Assembly: GCF_002093975.1 (NCBI RefSeq) | Contig: NZ_KZ084331.1 | Location: 62,001-126,000, forward strand | Direction: 5' to 3' | DNA length: 64,000 bases | Source: Thermoactinospora rubra | GTDB taxonomy: Bacteria; Actinomycetota; Actinomycetes; Streptosporangiales; Streptosporangiaceae | Shown: piece by piece, positions 10,885-18,654 of the stretch | Position numbering within the stretch: the first letter of the stretch is position 1 | Layout: each line of letters opens with the position of its first letter | Notes under the pieces: generated by a model | Databases searched by the model: none | What the model saw: the letters and a program-made list of their open reading frames with translations, nothing else | What the model was told of the DNA's origin: nothing | Position numbers and translations under genes: made by a program

Positions 10885-11703
10885 TCAGCCCTGCCGCCAG
10901 TCGCCGCCGGTCAGCGCGCCCCCGGCCTGCGGGCCCATGAGCGTCAGGCCGCCGTCCACGAACAGCGTCGCGCCCGTGATGTAGGAGGCCGACGGCCCGG
11001 CGAGGAAGGCCACCGCCGCGGCGACCTCGCGGGCGTCGCCGGGCCTGGCGATCGGGTAGCCCGGCCGGCTGCCCGGCTCCGGCGGCCGGTCCTCCTGCCC
11101 GGTCATCGGCGTGGCGATCTCCCCGGGGGCGATCGTGTTCACCGTGATGCCGTGCTCGGCCAGCTCCAGCGCGAGCACGCGGCTGAGCATGCGCAGCCCG
11201 CCCTTCGCGGCGCAGTACGGCCCGGCCCCGATCCGGGGGAACTCCTCGTGCACGCTGGTGACGTTGACGATGCGGCCGCCCCGCCCGGCGGCTGCCATGC
11301 GCCGCGCCGCCCGCTGCGCGCACAGGAACGGGCCGTCCAGGTCCACCGCCAGGACCGAGCGCCACCGCTGGAAGTCCATCTCCAGCAGCGGCTCGCCGCT
11401 GCCGGTGCCGGCGTTGTTGACCAGGACGCCGACGCCGCCCAGCTCCTCGGCCAGCTCGTCGATCACGGCCGCGGCCTTCTCCGGGTCGGTCAGGTCGTGG
11501 CGGCGCACGGCGGCCCGCCGCCCGCGCCCGCCGACCAGCCGGGCGGTGTCCTCGGCCCCGGCCTGGTCGGCATGGAAGGTGATCCCTACGTCGAAGCCCC
11601 GCTCCGCCAGCTCCACGGCGGTGGCCTTGCCGATGCCGGAGTCCGCGCCGGTGACGATGGCCACGCGGTCGTAGCCGGGCCGGGAAACCGCTGCGTCGCT
11701 CAT
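10885..11703 (-). CDS. SDR family NAD(P)-dependent oxidoreductase
   Basis: This 272-residue classical short-chain dehydrogenase/reductase has the Rossmann motif TGADSGIG near residues 19-26, the NNAG structural motif, and the catalytic Ser in NVTSVHEE with YCAAK as the active-site Tyr-x-x-x-Lys. The C-terminal GATLFVDGGLTLMGP segment is typical of 3-ketoacyl-reductase-like and glucose-dehydrogenase-like SDRs. It starts 30 bp after the stop of the upstream class-V aminotransferase on the same strand, so the two may be co-transcribed. The substrate is not predictable. Confidence 0.92.
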   Translation of the reverse strand: MSDAAVSRPGYDRVAIVTGADSGIGKATAVELAERGFDVGITFHADQAGAEDTARLVGGRGRRAAVRRHDLTDPEKAAAVIDELAEELGGVGVLVNNAGTGSGEPLLEMDFQRWRSVLAVDLDGPFLCAQRAARRMAAAGRGGRIVNVTSVHEEFPRIGAGPYCAAKGGLRMLSRVLALELAEHGITVNTIAPGEIATPMTGQEDRPPEPGSRPGYPIARPGDAREVAAAVAFLAGPSASYITGATLFVDGGLTLMGPQAGGALTGGDWRQG

Positions 11704-11733
11704 GGTTGTCCGCGCTCCCCGGAGCGGCGCCGT

Positions 11734-12963
11734 CTAAACGCGCACCTGCTCGGCCAGCTCGGCGACCGCCTCGGCGACCTCGTCGACTTCCTGCTCGGTG
11801 TTGTAGTAGTGCGGCGACAGGCGCAGCGCCCACTCCACGTCCTTGTCGGCGAAGTCGTAGACGGCGAACTCGCGGAAGCTCAGCGCCGAGTTGACGCCGC
11901 GGGCGTCCATGGCCTGCTTGAACGGCTGGGCCTGCCAGCCCTCGACGTCGAAGGTCACCAGCGCCGCCAGCTCGCGGCCTCGGTCCAGCACGCGGACCCC
12001 GGGGACGGCGGCCAGCCGCTCGCGCAGGCGGGCGGCCAGGGCGGGGGTGCGCCGGGAGACGGGCTCCAGGCCGACCCGCAGCGCGTATCGGACGGCCTGC
12101 GCGGAGCCGATGAGCGTGGCGTAGGGGAACTCCCACTCCTCGAACCGCGCGGCGGTCTCGGCGGGGGCGTAGCGGCCGGGGCCCACCCAGCGCGCGCCGT
12201 ACATGTCGATGAACAGCGGCTCGTAACCCTCGCCCAGCACGCGGTCGGAGACGTACAGGAAGCCCGAGGCGCGCGGCCCGCGCAGGAACTTGCGGCACGT
12301 GGCGGTGAGCAGGTCGCAGCCGATCTCGTCGACGTCGATCGGGTACTGCCCGGCCGACTGGCAGGCGTCCACGAGGTAGAGCAGGTCCAGCTCGCGGCAG
12401 TGGCGGCCGATCTCCGCGACGGGCTGGACGAGCCCGGAGTTGGTGGGCACGTGCGTGGCGGCGACCAGGCGTGGCCGCAGGGACCGCATGAGCCCGGCCA
12501 TGGCCGCCACGTCGACGCCCGTGCCGTCGGGGTGGTCGGGCGCGTGGACGATCCGCACGCCGTGCCGCCTGCGCAGGGACAGGAACGCGATCTGGTTGGA
12601 GACGAAGTCGTTGCGCGTGGTCAGGATGACGTCGCCCGGCTCGAAGGGGATGGCCGACAGCGCCTTGCTGTAGGCGTGGGTGGCGCTGGCGGCGAACGCG
12701 ACGTTGCGCGGCGCGCAGCCGATGAGCTCCGCGATCGCGGCGTAGAAGTCGCGGACCCGGTCGGCGCGGGCCGCGGCGGCCTCGTAGCCGCCGATCGCGG
12801 CCTCCAGCTCCAGGTGCTCGATCATGGCCCGCAGCGCGGGCCGGGGGATCATGCCGCAGCCGGCGTTGTTGAAGTGGATCACCGACTCGCAGCCGGGGGC
12901 GTCGGCGCGCAGCGCGCGAAGCGTTTCCTCGGTGAAGGCGAAAGCGTTACTCTGACCTCTCAT
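11734..12963 (-). CDS. Class V aminotransferase-fold PLP enzyme
   Basis: This 409-residue PLP enzyme belongs to the cysteine desulfurase/isopenicillin-N-epimerase-like branch. Visible features are the N-terminal HFNNAGCGMIPRPAL loop, LYLVDACQSAGQYP with the PLP-contacting Asp, and the Schiff-base Lys in TATCRKFLRGP. The ATG overlaps the ATG of the divergent MocR-type regulator by two bases inside a palindrome. No ribosome binding site is present and TACTCT lies 5 nt upstream, so a leaderless mRNA is likely. MocR regulators often control a neighbouring PLP-linked gene, and this arrangement points to that partnership. Whether it acts as desulfurase, lyase or epimerase is open. Confidence 0.88.
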   Translation of the reverse strand: MRGQSNAFAFTEETLRALRADAPGCESVIHFNNAGCGMIPRPALRAMIEHLELEAAIGGYEAAAARADRVRDFYAAIAELIGCAPRNVAFAASATHAYSKALSAIPFEPGDVILTTRNDFVSNQIAFLSLRRRHGVRIVHAPDHPDGTGVDVAAMAGLMRSLRPRLVAATHVPTNSGLVQPVAEIGRHCRELDLLYLVDACQSAGQYPIDVDEIGCDLLTATCRKFLRGPRASGFLYVSDRVLGEGYEPLFIDMYGARWVGPGRYAPAETAARFEEWEFPYATLIGSAQAVRYALRVGLEPVSRRTPALAARLRERLAAVPGVRVLDRGRELAALVTFDVEGWQAQPFKQAMDARGVNSALSFREFAVYDFADKDVEWALRLSPHYYNTEQEVDEVAEAVAELAEQVRV

Positions 12964-12972
12964 GTATGAGAG
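12957..12972. promoter_or_regulatory. Palindrome covering both divergent start codons
   Basis: CTCTCAT-GT-ATGAGAG is an inverted repeat with perfect 7-bp arms. It contains the ATG of the plus-strand MocR gene (12962) and of the minus-strand aminotransferase gene (12963). TACTCT -10-like hexamers flank it on both strands. It is the obvious candidate operator for the MocR protein. Confidence 0.6.
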
Positions 12973-14356
12973 TAGCATTATCGAGGCGCTTGTCACGAGC
13001 CTGCGCGCCGAGATCGCGGGGATGGCCCCGGGCGACCGCCTGCCCAGCGTGCGCGACCTCGTGCGCCGGCACGGCGTCAGCCCGGTGACGGTGACGCGCG
13101 CCTTCGCGCTGCTCGCGGCGGAGGGCGCGGTGGTGACGCGCCCCGGAAGCGGCACCTTCGTCGCGCCGCGCCGGGCGCGGCCCGGCGACACCCCGGCCGA
13201 CACCTCCTGGCAGGCCGTGACGCTGGGCGACCGCAGCGTGGACACGGCGCGGGTGAGCCACCTGCTCGGCCCGCCGCCGCCCGGCGCGATCATCATGTCC
13301 GGCGGCTACCTGCACCGCTCGCTCCAGCCGACCAAGGCGCTGGCCGCCGCCCTGGCCCGTGCCTCGCGCCGCCCAGACGCCTGGGACCGCGCGCCGGCGG
13401 CCGGCCTCGCTCCCCTGCGCGCCGTCTTCGCCCGGCTGGCCGGTCCCGGCGTGGCCCCCGACGACGTGCTCGTCACCGGTGGCGGGCAGGGCGCGCTGTC
13501 GATGGCCTTCCGCGCGATCGCCGCGCCGGGCAGCCCCGTGCTGGTGGAGTCGCCGACGTACCCCGGCGCGCTGAGCGCGGCGCGGGCGGCGGGGCTGCGG
13601 CCGGTGCCGGTCCCGGCGGACGGCGACGGCATCCGGCCCGACCTGCTGGCCGAGGCCTTCGCCATGACCGGCGCCCGGCTGCTGTACTGCCAGCCGACCT
13701 GCCACAACCCCACCGGTGCGACCCTCGCCCACGAGCGCCGCCGCCAGGTCGTGGAGGTCGCCAGGGCCAACGGCGCCTTCGTGCTGGAAGACGACTTCGC
13801 CCGCCTGCTCGGCCACGGCGCGCCGCTGCCGCCCCCGCTCGTGGCCGACGACCGCGACGGCACCGTCGTCTACCTGACCTCCCTCACCAAGCCCGCCTCG
13901 CCGAGCCTGCGCATCGGCGCCCTCGTCGCCCGGGGCCCGGTCATGGCCCGGCTGCGCGCGATGCGGATGGTCGACGACTTCTTCGTCGCCCGCCCCTTGC
14001 AGGAGGCCGCGATCGAGCTGGTCAGCAGCCCCGCGTGGGACCGCCACCTGCGCGCCCTGGCCGCCGCCCTGCGGGAGCGCTGCGCCGCGCTGGCCGCCGC
14101 CCTCGCGCTGGAGGCGCCGGGCTGGCGGGTGGAGCGGATCCCCTCCGGAGGCCTCCACCTGTGGGTGCGGACCGGCCGCGCCGAGGACGCGGCAGAGACG
14201 GCTCGGCGGTACGGCGTGGCCGTCGACCCGGGCGAGGACTTCTTCGCCGCCGAGGCGCCGGGCGCCTTCCTCCGCGTCGGCTTCGCCGCGGCGGCGGACC
14301 CGGCCGAGCTGGCCGAGGGCGCCCGCCGCCTGGGCGCGGCGGCGCGAGGGGAGTAG
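12962..14356 (+). CDS. MocR-type PLP-dependent transcriptional regulator (GntR/aminotransferase fusion)
   Basis: This 464-residue fusion joins an N-terminal GntR winged helix (LPSVRDLVRRHGVSPVTVTR, wing GSGTFVAP, residues 1-70) to a fold-type I aminotransferase-like domain. The latter has CQPTCHNPTG, LEDDFARLL and the PLP Lys in YLTSLTKPASPSLRIG. Such MocR proteins sense PLP or an amino compound and usually act on a divergent gene. TACTCT ends 8 nt before the ATG and there is no Shine-Dalgarno, so a leaderless transcript is likely. The divergent class-V aminotransferase is the probable target. Confidence 0.93.
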   Translation: MYESSIIEALVTSLRAEIAGMAPGDRLPSVRDLVRRHGVSPVTVTRAFALLAAEGAVVTRPGSGTFVAPRRARPGDTPADTSWQAVTLGDRSVDTARVSHLLGPPPPGAIIMSGGYLHRSLQPTKALAAALARASRRPDAWDRAPAAGLAPLRAVFARLAGPGVAPDDVLVTGGGQGALSMAFRAIAAPGSPVLVESPTYPGALSAARAAGLRPVPVPADGDGIRPDLLAEAFAMTGARLLYCQPTCHNPTGATLAHERRRQVVEVARANGAFVLEDDFARLLGHGAPLPPPLVADDRDGTVVYLTSLTKPASPSLRIGALVARGPVMARLRAMRMVDDFFVARPLQEAAIELVSSPAWDRHLRALAAALRERCAALAAALALEAPGWRVERIPSGGLHLWVRTGRAEDAAETARRYGVAVDPGEDFFAAEAPGAFLRVGFAAAADPAELAEGARRLGAAARGE

Positions 14357-14482
14357 CCCCTGCGCCTCCATGGCGTTGAGGTGGTGGGTGAGCGTGGCGC
14401 CCCGGATGCCGATCGCCTCGGCCAGCCGCTCGTCGAAGGAGCGGCTGACGGCCTTGGCAGTGTCATGGGCTGCGCGAACGAG
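14351..14482 (-). pseudogene. MarR family regulator remnant
   Basis: One open minus-strand frame encodes LVRAAHDTAKAVSRSFDERL joined directly to AEAIGIRGATLTHHLNAMEA and QGLL. Both pieces are characteristic of MarR proteins, but the roughly 20-25 residues that normally separate them are missing. The frame then runs into the antisense of the MocR gene with no wing or dimerisation helix. No start codon of normal quality is visible. This is an internally deleted and 3'-truncated MarR gene, probably non-functional. Confidence 0.65.
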
Positions 14483-14535
14483 TCACATGTCCGGCAAATG
14501 GGTAGGGCAGGCGTCGAACCACAGAGGGGGAAACA

Positions 14536-14862
14536 ATGATCAAGCTACTGCAGCGGATGGGCATCCGTTCCAGCCACATGTACGCCGCGGGCTTCGCCTC
14601 CATCGGCGTCTCCATCGCGTCCTGGGCCGCCTCGAAGAACCTCGAGAAGGCGGGCATGGACCGCGCCGACCGGTGGGGCATCTTCGTGGGCGAGTGGGCG
14701 CCGACCCTGTTCGCGCTGGGAGTCGCCCTGCGCATGGAGGAGATGACACCGCAGGCGCAGATGGAGATGGAGACCACGCCGCGGACGACGCCGGAGCCCA
14801 CGGAGGCCGCCACGTTCGACAAGGCCTCGGGCGGGAGGACCCCGGTCCACCCCAGGGCGTAG
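14536..14862 (+). CDS. Small hypothetical protein with a hydrophobic N-terminal half
   Basis: This 108-residue protein is of unknown function. MYAAGFASIGVSIASWAAS (about 15-33) and GEWAPTLFALGVALRM (about 52-67) are two amphipathic or weakly hydrophobic stretches that could associate with the membrane. The C-terminus is acidic and Thr/Pro-rich (MEMETTPRTTPEPTEA). GAGGGGG lies 5 nt before the ATG, so translation is well supported. A strong hairpin terminator follows 10 bp after the stop, so the gene is probably monocistronic. Confidence 0.75.
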   Translation: MIKLLQRMGIRSSHMYAAGFASIGVSIASWAASKNLEKAGMDRADRWGIFVGEWAPTLFALGVALRMEEMTPQAQMEMETTPRTTPEPTEAATFDKASGGRTPVHPRA

Positions 14863-14872
14863 CAGGCACCTC

Positions 14873-14905
14873 GCGATGCGCCGCCCGCTCCGGGCGGCGC
14901 ATCGC
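14873..14905 (+). terminator. Strong intrinsic-type terminator hairpin
   Basis: A perfect 15-bp GC-rich stem (14873-14887 with 14891-14905) closes a 3-base CTC loop. It is followed by CGTTCTT, a weak T-rich tail. It separates the small hydrophobic protein gene from csbD. Confidence 0.85.
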
Positions 14906-14984
14906 CGTTCTTGCAAGCGGCCTGCCGGGGCGTTTGACGCCGACGCCCCAGGACAGAAGGAAGGCCGAGGCAAGGAGGAGGGCC

Positions 14985-15185
14985 ATGGGTGCCGACGACA
15001 AGATCAGAAATAAAGTGGAAGAGATCAAGGGCAAGCTCAAGGAGCGCGCCGGCGACGCCTCCGACGACGAGAGCCTGAGGGCCGAGGGCCGCACCGAGCG
15101 GGCCGGCGGCGCCGTACGGCAGGCCGGCGAGCACGTCAAGGACGCCGTCGAGGACGTCAAGAGGGCTCTGCGCAAGGACAAGTAG
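14985..15185 (+). CDS. CsbD family stress protein
   Basis: This 66-residue hydrophilic protein has the CsbD pattern (KIRNKVEEIKGKLKERAGDA, then AGGAVRQAGEHVKDAVEDVK), rich in Lys, Glu and Ala and predicted to form amphipathic helices. In Bacillus csbD is a sigma-B-dependent general stress gene; here only family membership is seen. AAGGAGGAG is an excellent ribosome binding site 4-5 nt before the ATG. It is flanked upstream by a strong terminator and is probably transcribed alone. Confidence 0.92.
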   Translation: MGADDKIRNKVEEIKGKLKERAGDASDDESLRAEGRTERAGGAVRQAGEHVKDAVEDVKRALRKDK

Positions 15186-15223
15186 CCGCGCGAGGACGAG
15201 GAGGCGTCCTGCACCATGGAGGC

Positions 15224-16072
15224 ATGACGAGGACGGCTCACGAGCCGGGGTTCGAGGAGCTGGCGGACACGCTGGCCGACCTGGTGGCGGACGGGGACGT
15301 GGTGGTCCTCAGCGGCGCTGGCCTGTCGACGGAGTCCGGCATCCCCGATTACCGGGGAGAGACCGGGCGCAGGCGGCGGGCCACGCCGATGACGTACCAG
15401 ACCTTCGTCTCCAGCGCCCCGGCCCGCAGGCGGTACTGGGCGCGCAGCCACATCGGCTGGCGCCACATCGCCCGGGCCGTCCCCAACGCCGGGCACCACG
15501 CCGTGGCCGCCCTGCAGGCCCGCGGCCTCCTCAGCGGCGTGATCACGCAGAACGTCGACGGCCTGCACCAGGCGGCCGGCGCGCGCGACGTCATCGAGTT
15601 GCACGGCGCGCTCGACCGGGTCCGCTGCCTCGGCTGCGGACGCCGCAGCTCCCGCGAGGAGCTGGACCGTCGGCTCCGCGAGGCCAACCCCGGCTGGAAC
15701 CCCGACAGCGAGGTCAACCCCGACGGCGACGCCGTCCTCGACGACCGCTGGATCGCGTCCTTCCGGGTCGTGAGCTGCCGCGACTGCGACGGCGTCCTCA
15801 AGCCCGACGTGATCTTCTTCGGTGAGAACGTGCCGCGGCAGCGGGTGGACGAATGCTACGCGCTCACCGAGAAGGCCGGCCTGCTGCTGGTCCTGGGCTC
15901 CTCGCTGACGGTCATGTCCGGCTACCGGTTCGTCCGGCACGCCGCCGCGCTCGGCGTCCCGGTCGCGATCGTCAACCGCGGGCCGACGCGGGGCGACGGC
16001 GAGGCGCTGGTGAGGTTCGACGCCCCGCTGGGCCGGGCCCTCACCGCGATCGTCTCCCGGCTGCCCTCCTAA
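15224..16072 (+). CDS. SIR2 family NAD-dependent deacylase
   Basis: This 282-residue cytosolic sirtuin is predicted to remove acyl groups from protein lysines using NAD. It shows [15 protein letters not shown] for NAD binding, [12 protein letters not shown], and IELHG with the catalytic His. A zinc ribbon has CLGC and CRDC, and the C-terminal nucleotide contacts are GSSLTVMSG and IVNRGPT. The short coding gap (about 10 bp) suggests possible coupling to the following GT2 gene, although a TAAGAT box at the sirtuin stop could also drive that gene separately. Confidence 0.93.
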   Translation: MTRTAHEPGFEELADTLADLVADGDVVVLSGAGLSTESGIPDYRGETGRRRRATPMTYQTFVSSAPARRRYWARSHIGWRHIARAVPNAGHHAVAALQARGLLSGVITQNVDGLHQAAGARDVIELHGALDRVRCLGCGRRSSREELDRRLREANPGWNPDSEVNPDGDAVLDDRWIASFRVVSCRDCDGVLKPDVIFFGENVPRQRVDECYALTEKAGLLLVLGSSLTVMSGYRFVRHAAALGVPVAIVNRGPTRGDGEALVRFDAPLGRALTAIVSRLPS

Positions 16073-16075
16073 GAT
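16070..16075 (+). promoter_or_regulatory. Putative -10 box of a leaderless transcript
   Basis: TAAGAT overlaps the sirtuin stop codon and ends 6 nt before GTG 16082 of the glycosyltransferase gene, favouring that GTG over the TTG at 16079. Confidence 0.4.
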
Positions 16076-16081
16076 CGCTTG

Positions 16082-16876
16082 GTGATCACGTTCGTCATCC
16101 CAGCGCACAACGAGGAAGACACCGTCGCCACCGCCGTCGCCCAGGCCCGCGCCGCCGCCGGGCCCGGTGACAGGGTGCTGGTGGTCGACAGCGCGTCGGG
16201 CGACCGTACGGCGGAGCGAGCCGCCCAGGCCGGGGCCGAGGTGCTGCGCGGCCCCAAGGGCAAGGGCGCGGCGATGAACGCGGCCCTCGGCGCGACCTCC
16301 ACCGAGTGGGTGTGCTTCCTCGACGCCGACCTGGTCTCCTCCGAGCTCAACGTGCCCGCCGCGCTGCGCGCCGCCGCTGTGTCCGGCGACGCGGACCACG
16401 TGGTCGGCGACTTCGAGTACGACTACCCGGGGACGATCCTGAGCTCCACGTTCACCGTCTACGAGCCGCTGGCCGCCAGGTTCTTCCCCGAGACCGGGCA
16501 CCTGGGCGCCAACTCGCTCACCGGCTACCGGGCGATCCGCCGGTCCCTGCTGCGGGAGCCGTTGCCCGCCGGCTTCGGCGTGGAGGCCCACCTCAACATC
16601 TCCCTCGCCGTCGCGGGCGCCACCGCCCGGGTGGTCCACCTCGGCGTCATCGGCAGCCGCTTCCGGCCCAACGGCGGCTCCATGGCCTGGGAGATCGGCA
16701 CGACGATCCTGGACCTGGCCCAGGCCCACGGCCGCCTCGACCCGGCGGAACGCCCCCGCTGGGACGACTGGCTGGCCGAGGGCGTCGCCGCCGTCGCGCC
16801 GCAGGACGCCTCGGGCGGCCGCTCGGCCACCCTCGCCCGCCTCTTCGCCGCCGTCCGCCGCCCGATGCCGACCTGA
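16082..16876 (+). CDS. Family 2 glycosyltransferase
   Basis: This inverting GT-A glycosyltransferase of 264 residues has ITFVIPAHNEEDTV at the N-terminus, the VVDSASGDRT nucleotide-binding loop and a DAD metal-binding motif in CFLDADLVSS. The layout resembles glucosyl-3-phosphoglycerate synthase-like GT2 enzymes, but the acceptor is not deducible. No transmembrane helix is seen. GTG 16082 is preferred; TTG 16079 would add one residue. It lies directly downstream of the sirtuin on the same strand. Confidence 0.87.
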   Translation: MITFVIPAHNEEDTVATAVAQARAAAGPGDRVLVVDSASGDRTAERAAQAGAEVLRGPKGKGAAMNAALGATSTEWVCFLDADLVSSELNVPAALRAAAVSGDADHVVGDFEYDYPGTILSSTFTVYEPLAARFFPETGHLGANSLTGYRAIRRSLLREPLPAGFGVEAHLNISLAVAGATARVVHLGVIGSRFRPNGGSMAWEIGTTILDLAQAHGRLDPAERPRWDDWLAEGVAAVAPQDASGGRSATLARLFAAVRRPMPT

Positions 16877-16883
16877 GCCCTCC

Positions 16884-16915
16884 GCCGACAAATATCCCTG
16901 CCGATAAATATCCCT
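16884..16915. repeat. Tandem duplicated AT-rich 16-bp element
   Basis: Two adjacent 16-bp copies of GCCGAYAAATATCCCT (16884-16899 and 16900-16915) differ at one base. A TTGACA -35-like hexamer follows at 16917-16922. The AT-rich sequence stands out from its surroundings. It may be a regulator-binding direct repeat for the downstream 82-residue protein. Confidence 0.6.
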
Positions 16916-16995
16916 TTTGACAGGAAATTGGGTGTTTATCACCATATGTCGATCTACGCTGAGATGGTCCGGCTCAGCCCTCGGAGGAGGCAGCC

Positions 16996-17244
16996 ATGGC
17001 CAAGTTCATAGACGTCCATCGCGGCATGGTGGGCATCACCGACGAGCAGCTCCGTCAGGCGCACGACGCCGACCTGGAGATCCAGCAGGAGGAGGGGGTC
17101 ACCTTCGAGCATGCGTGGGCGGACCCGGACGCGGGTGTGGTCTTCTGCCTGTCCGAGGCGCCGGACGCGGACGCCGTCCAGCGGATCCACCAGCGCGCGG
17201 GACACCCGGCCGACGAGATCCACCCGGTGCCGCTGACGGTCTGA
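16996..17244 (+). CDS. SCO4226-like nickel-binding family protein (DUF4242)
   Basis: This 82-residue ferredoxin-like-fold protein closely resembles the small SCO4226 nickel-binding proteins of Streptomyces, with KFIDVHRGMVGITDEQLRQA, EEGVTFEHAWADPDAG and VQRIHQRAGHPADEIHPVPL. Several His and Asp residues could bind metal. GGAGGAGG lies about 5 nt before the ATG. Upstream there are a TTGACA box and a perfect-spacing tandem 16-bp repeat, so regulated expression is plausible. Physiological function is unknown. Confidence 0.85.
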   Translation: MAKFIDVHRGMVGITDEQLRQAHDADLEIQQEEGVTFEHAWADPDAGVVFCLSEAPDADAVQRIHQRAGHPADEIHPVPLTV

Positions 17245-17271
17245 CCGGAGACCCTGCCGGCCACGGCGCGG

Positions 17272-17835
17272 TCAGGCACGGCGGCCGAAGGCCGCGAGCA
17301 GCTTGGCCTGCGAGTCGGCGTCCGGGGGCACGTCGAGGCGCGGCCCTATGGCGCCCGCCGACCGGTAGGCCTCCTCCTGCCCGGCGAACCAGGCCGAGCA
17401 CGCCTCGACGAGCTCGGGGTCGAGCCGCCGGTCGGCGCCGATGGCCTCGGCCAGGTCCCAGGCGTGCACGAGCAGGTCGGCGAACAGCTGCATCGCGTAC
17501 TCCGAGCCGGGCACGTCGCCGAACGACAGGTGCACGATGCGGTCCATCGCCCCCTCCGCCTGGACGGCGGCCACGGCGCGGGCGGCGGAGTCGTCGAAGG
17601 CCTTGACCGGGTCGTCGCCGAGCAGGTCGCCGTCGAGGGCGTCGCCGACGTCCGCGACGGTGAGCCCGGCGAACAGCGGCGGGGCCCACAGGTTCTCGCT
17701 GACGATGTGGTTGACCAGGGTGCGCACGTTCCAGTCCAGGCAGGGCGTGGGCAGCGTCCACTGCTCGGGGCCGACGGCGTGGACCCGGGCCGCGAACTCC
17801 CGCATGGCGCGGTTGTGCAGGTCAGGAGCGTTCAT
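17272..17835 (-). CDS. TIGR03086 family DinB-fold metal-binding protein
   Basis: This 187-residue protein matches the actinobacterial maleylpyruvate-isomerase-N/DinB-fold group. It has the WNVRTLVNHIVSENLW segment (first metal-site His in NHIV) and LLVHAWDLAEAIG (second His), with ACSAWFAGQ near the C-terminus. Mycothiol-linked transfer is typical of the superfamily, though the reaction is unknown here. ATG 17835 has GGGGAGG 5 nt upstream, so it is preferred over upstream in-frame starts. It diverges from another DinB-fold gene. Confidence 0.85.
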   Translation of the reverse strand: MNAPDLHNRAMREFAARVHAVGPEQWTLPTPCLDWNVRTLVNHIVSENLWAPPLFAGLTVADVGDALDGDLLGDDPVKAFDDSAARAVAAVQAEGAMDRIVHLSFGDVPGSEYAMQLFADLLVHAWDLAEAIGADRRLDPELVEACSAWFAGQEEAYRSAGAIGPRLDVPPDADSQAKLLAAFGRRA

Positions 17836-17974
17836 CTGAACCTCCCCAGCAGCCCGGATCTCGACAGAGGACGTCATACGCGTCATCGTGTACACGCCGT
17901 CACCGACGGGACAATCCCCCGCTCGCAAAGGATCACGGCAGGAAAACCCGATGCGGCGCCTCCCGGCCCGCACC

Positions 17975-17980
17975 TAATGT
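17975..17980 (+). promoter_or_regulatory. Putative -10 box of a leaderless transcript
   Basis: TAATGT ends 8 nt before ATG 17989, with no ribosome binding site in between. This supports ATG 17989 over ATG 17977. Confidence 0.4.
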
Positions 17981-17988
17981 CCAGACCC

Positions 17989-18504
17989 ATGCCCCCTTCG
18001 CGAGTACGCCCGCCCTTCACGGCCGACGAGCGCACCCAGCTGCTCGGCTGGCTGGACCTCCAGCGCTCGATCATCCACTGGAAGTGCGAGGGCCTGTCCG
18101 AGGAGGACGCCCACCGCCCGGTCCTGCCCTCCTCCCCGCTCATGACCGCGGCGGGGCTCGTGTCCCACATGCGCTGGACCGAGCACTGCTGGTTCGAGGT
18201 CGTCTTCCTCGGCGGGTCGTCCGAGGCCAACCCCCAGTTCCGGGAGGAGCCCAAGGGCGCCGACATGAGGGTCGACGGGGTCCCGCTCGCCCGGCTGCTG
18301 GAGGACTACGACCGGCAGTGCGCGAGGTCCAACGAGATCGTCGAGGCGCACTCCCTCGACGACGTCGGCCGCCATCCCGACCTCAAAGCGGCCGCCGCGA
18401 GCCTGCGGTGGATCCTCATCCACATGATCGAGGAGACGGCCCGGCACGCCGGTCACCTCGACGCCGTCCGGGAGCTCGCCGACGGCCGCACCGGCTACTA
18501 CTGA
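17989..18504 (+). CDS. DinB family protein
   Basis: This 171-residue four-helix DinB/DUF664-type protein has the metal-ligand pattern LVSHMRWTEHCWFE (His in the second helix) and MIEETARHAGHLDAVRE (paired His near the C-terminus). Actinobacterial members are thiol-dependent transferases in some cases, but the substrate is unknown. An upstream ATG at 17977 is also in frame. It is transcribed divergently from the TIGR03086 protein, and the two are related folds arranged back to back. Confidence 0.88.
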   Translation: MPPSRVRPPFTADERTQLLGWLDLQRSIIHWKCEGLSEEDAHRPVLPSSPLMTAAGLVSHMRWTEHCWFEVVFLGGSSEANPQFREEPKGADMRVDGVPLARLLEDYDRQCARSNEIVEAHSLDDVGRHPDLKAAAASLRWILIHMIEETARHAGHLDAVRELADGRTGYY

Positions 18505-18654
18505 CGCGAGACGGCGGCCGCGGATGAGCCCCCCGACATCCACGGGCAGCCGAGGCGCCCGCGCGATCCCATCCGTGGCCGCCGCCTCACGGGTACGGCT
18601 CGGCCGTACGCGGCCTACTCGTTGGAGTTGACCGCCGGGCCCCAGCCCATGCCC

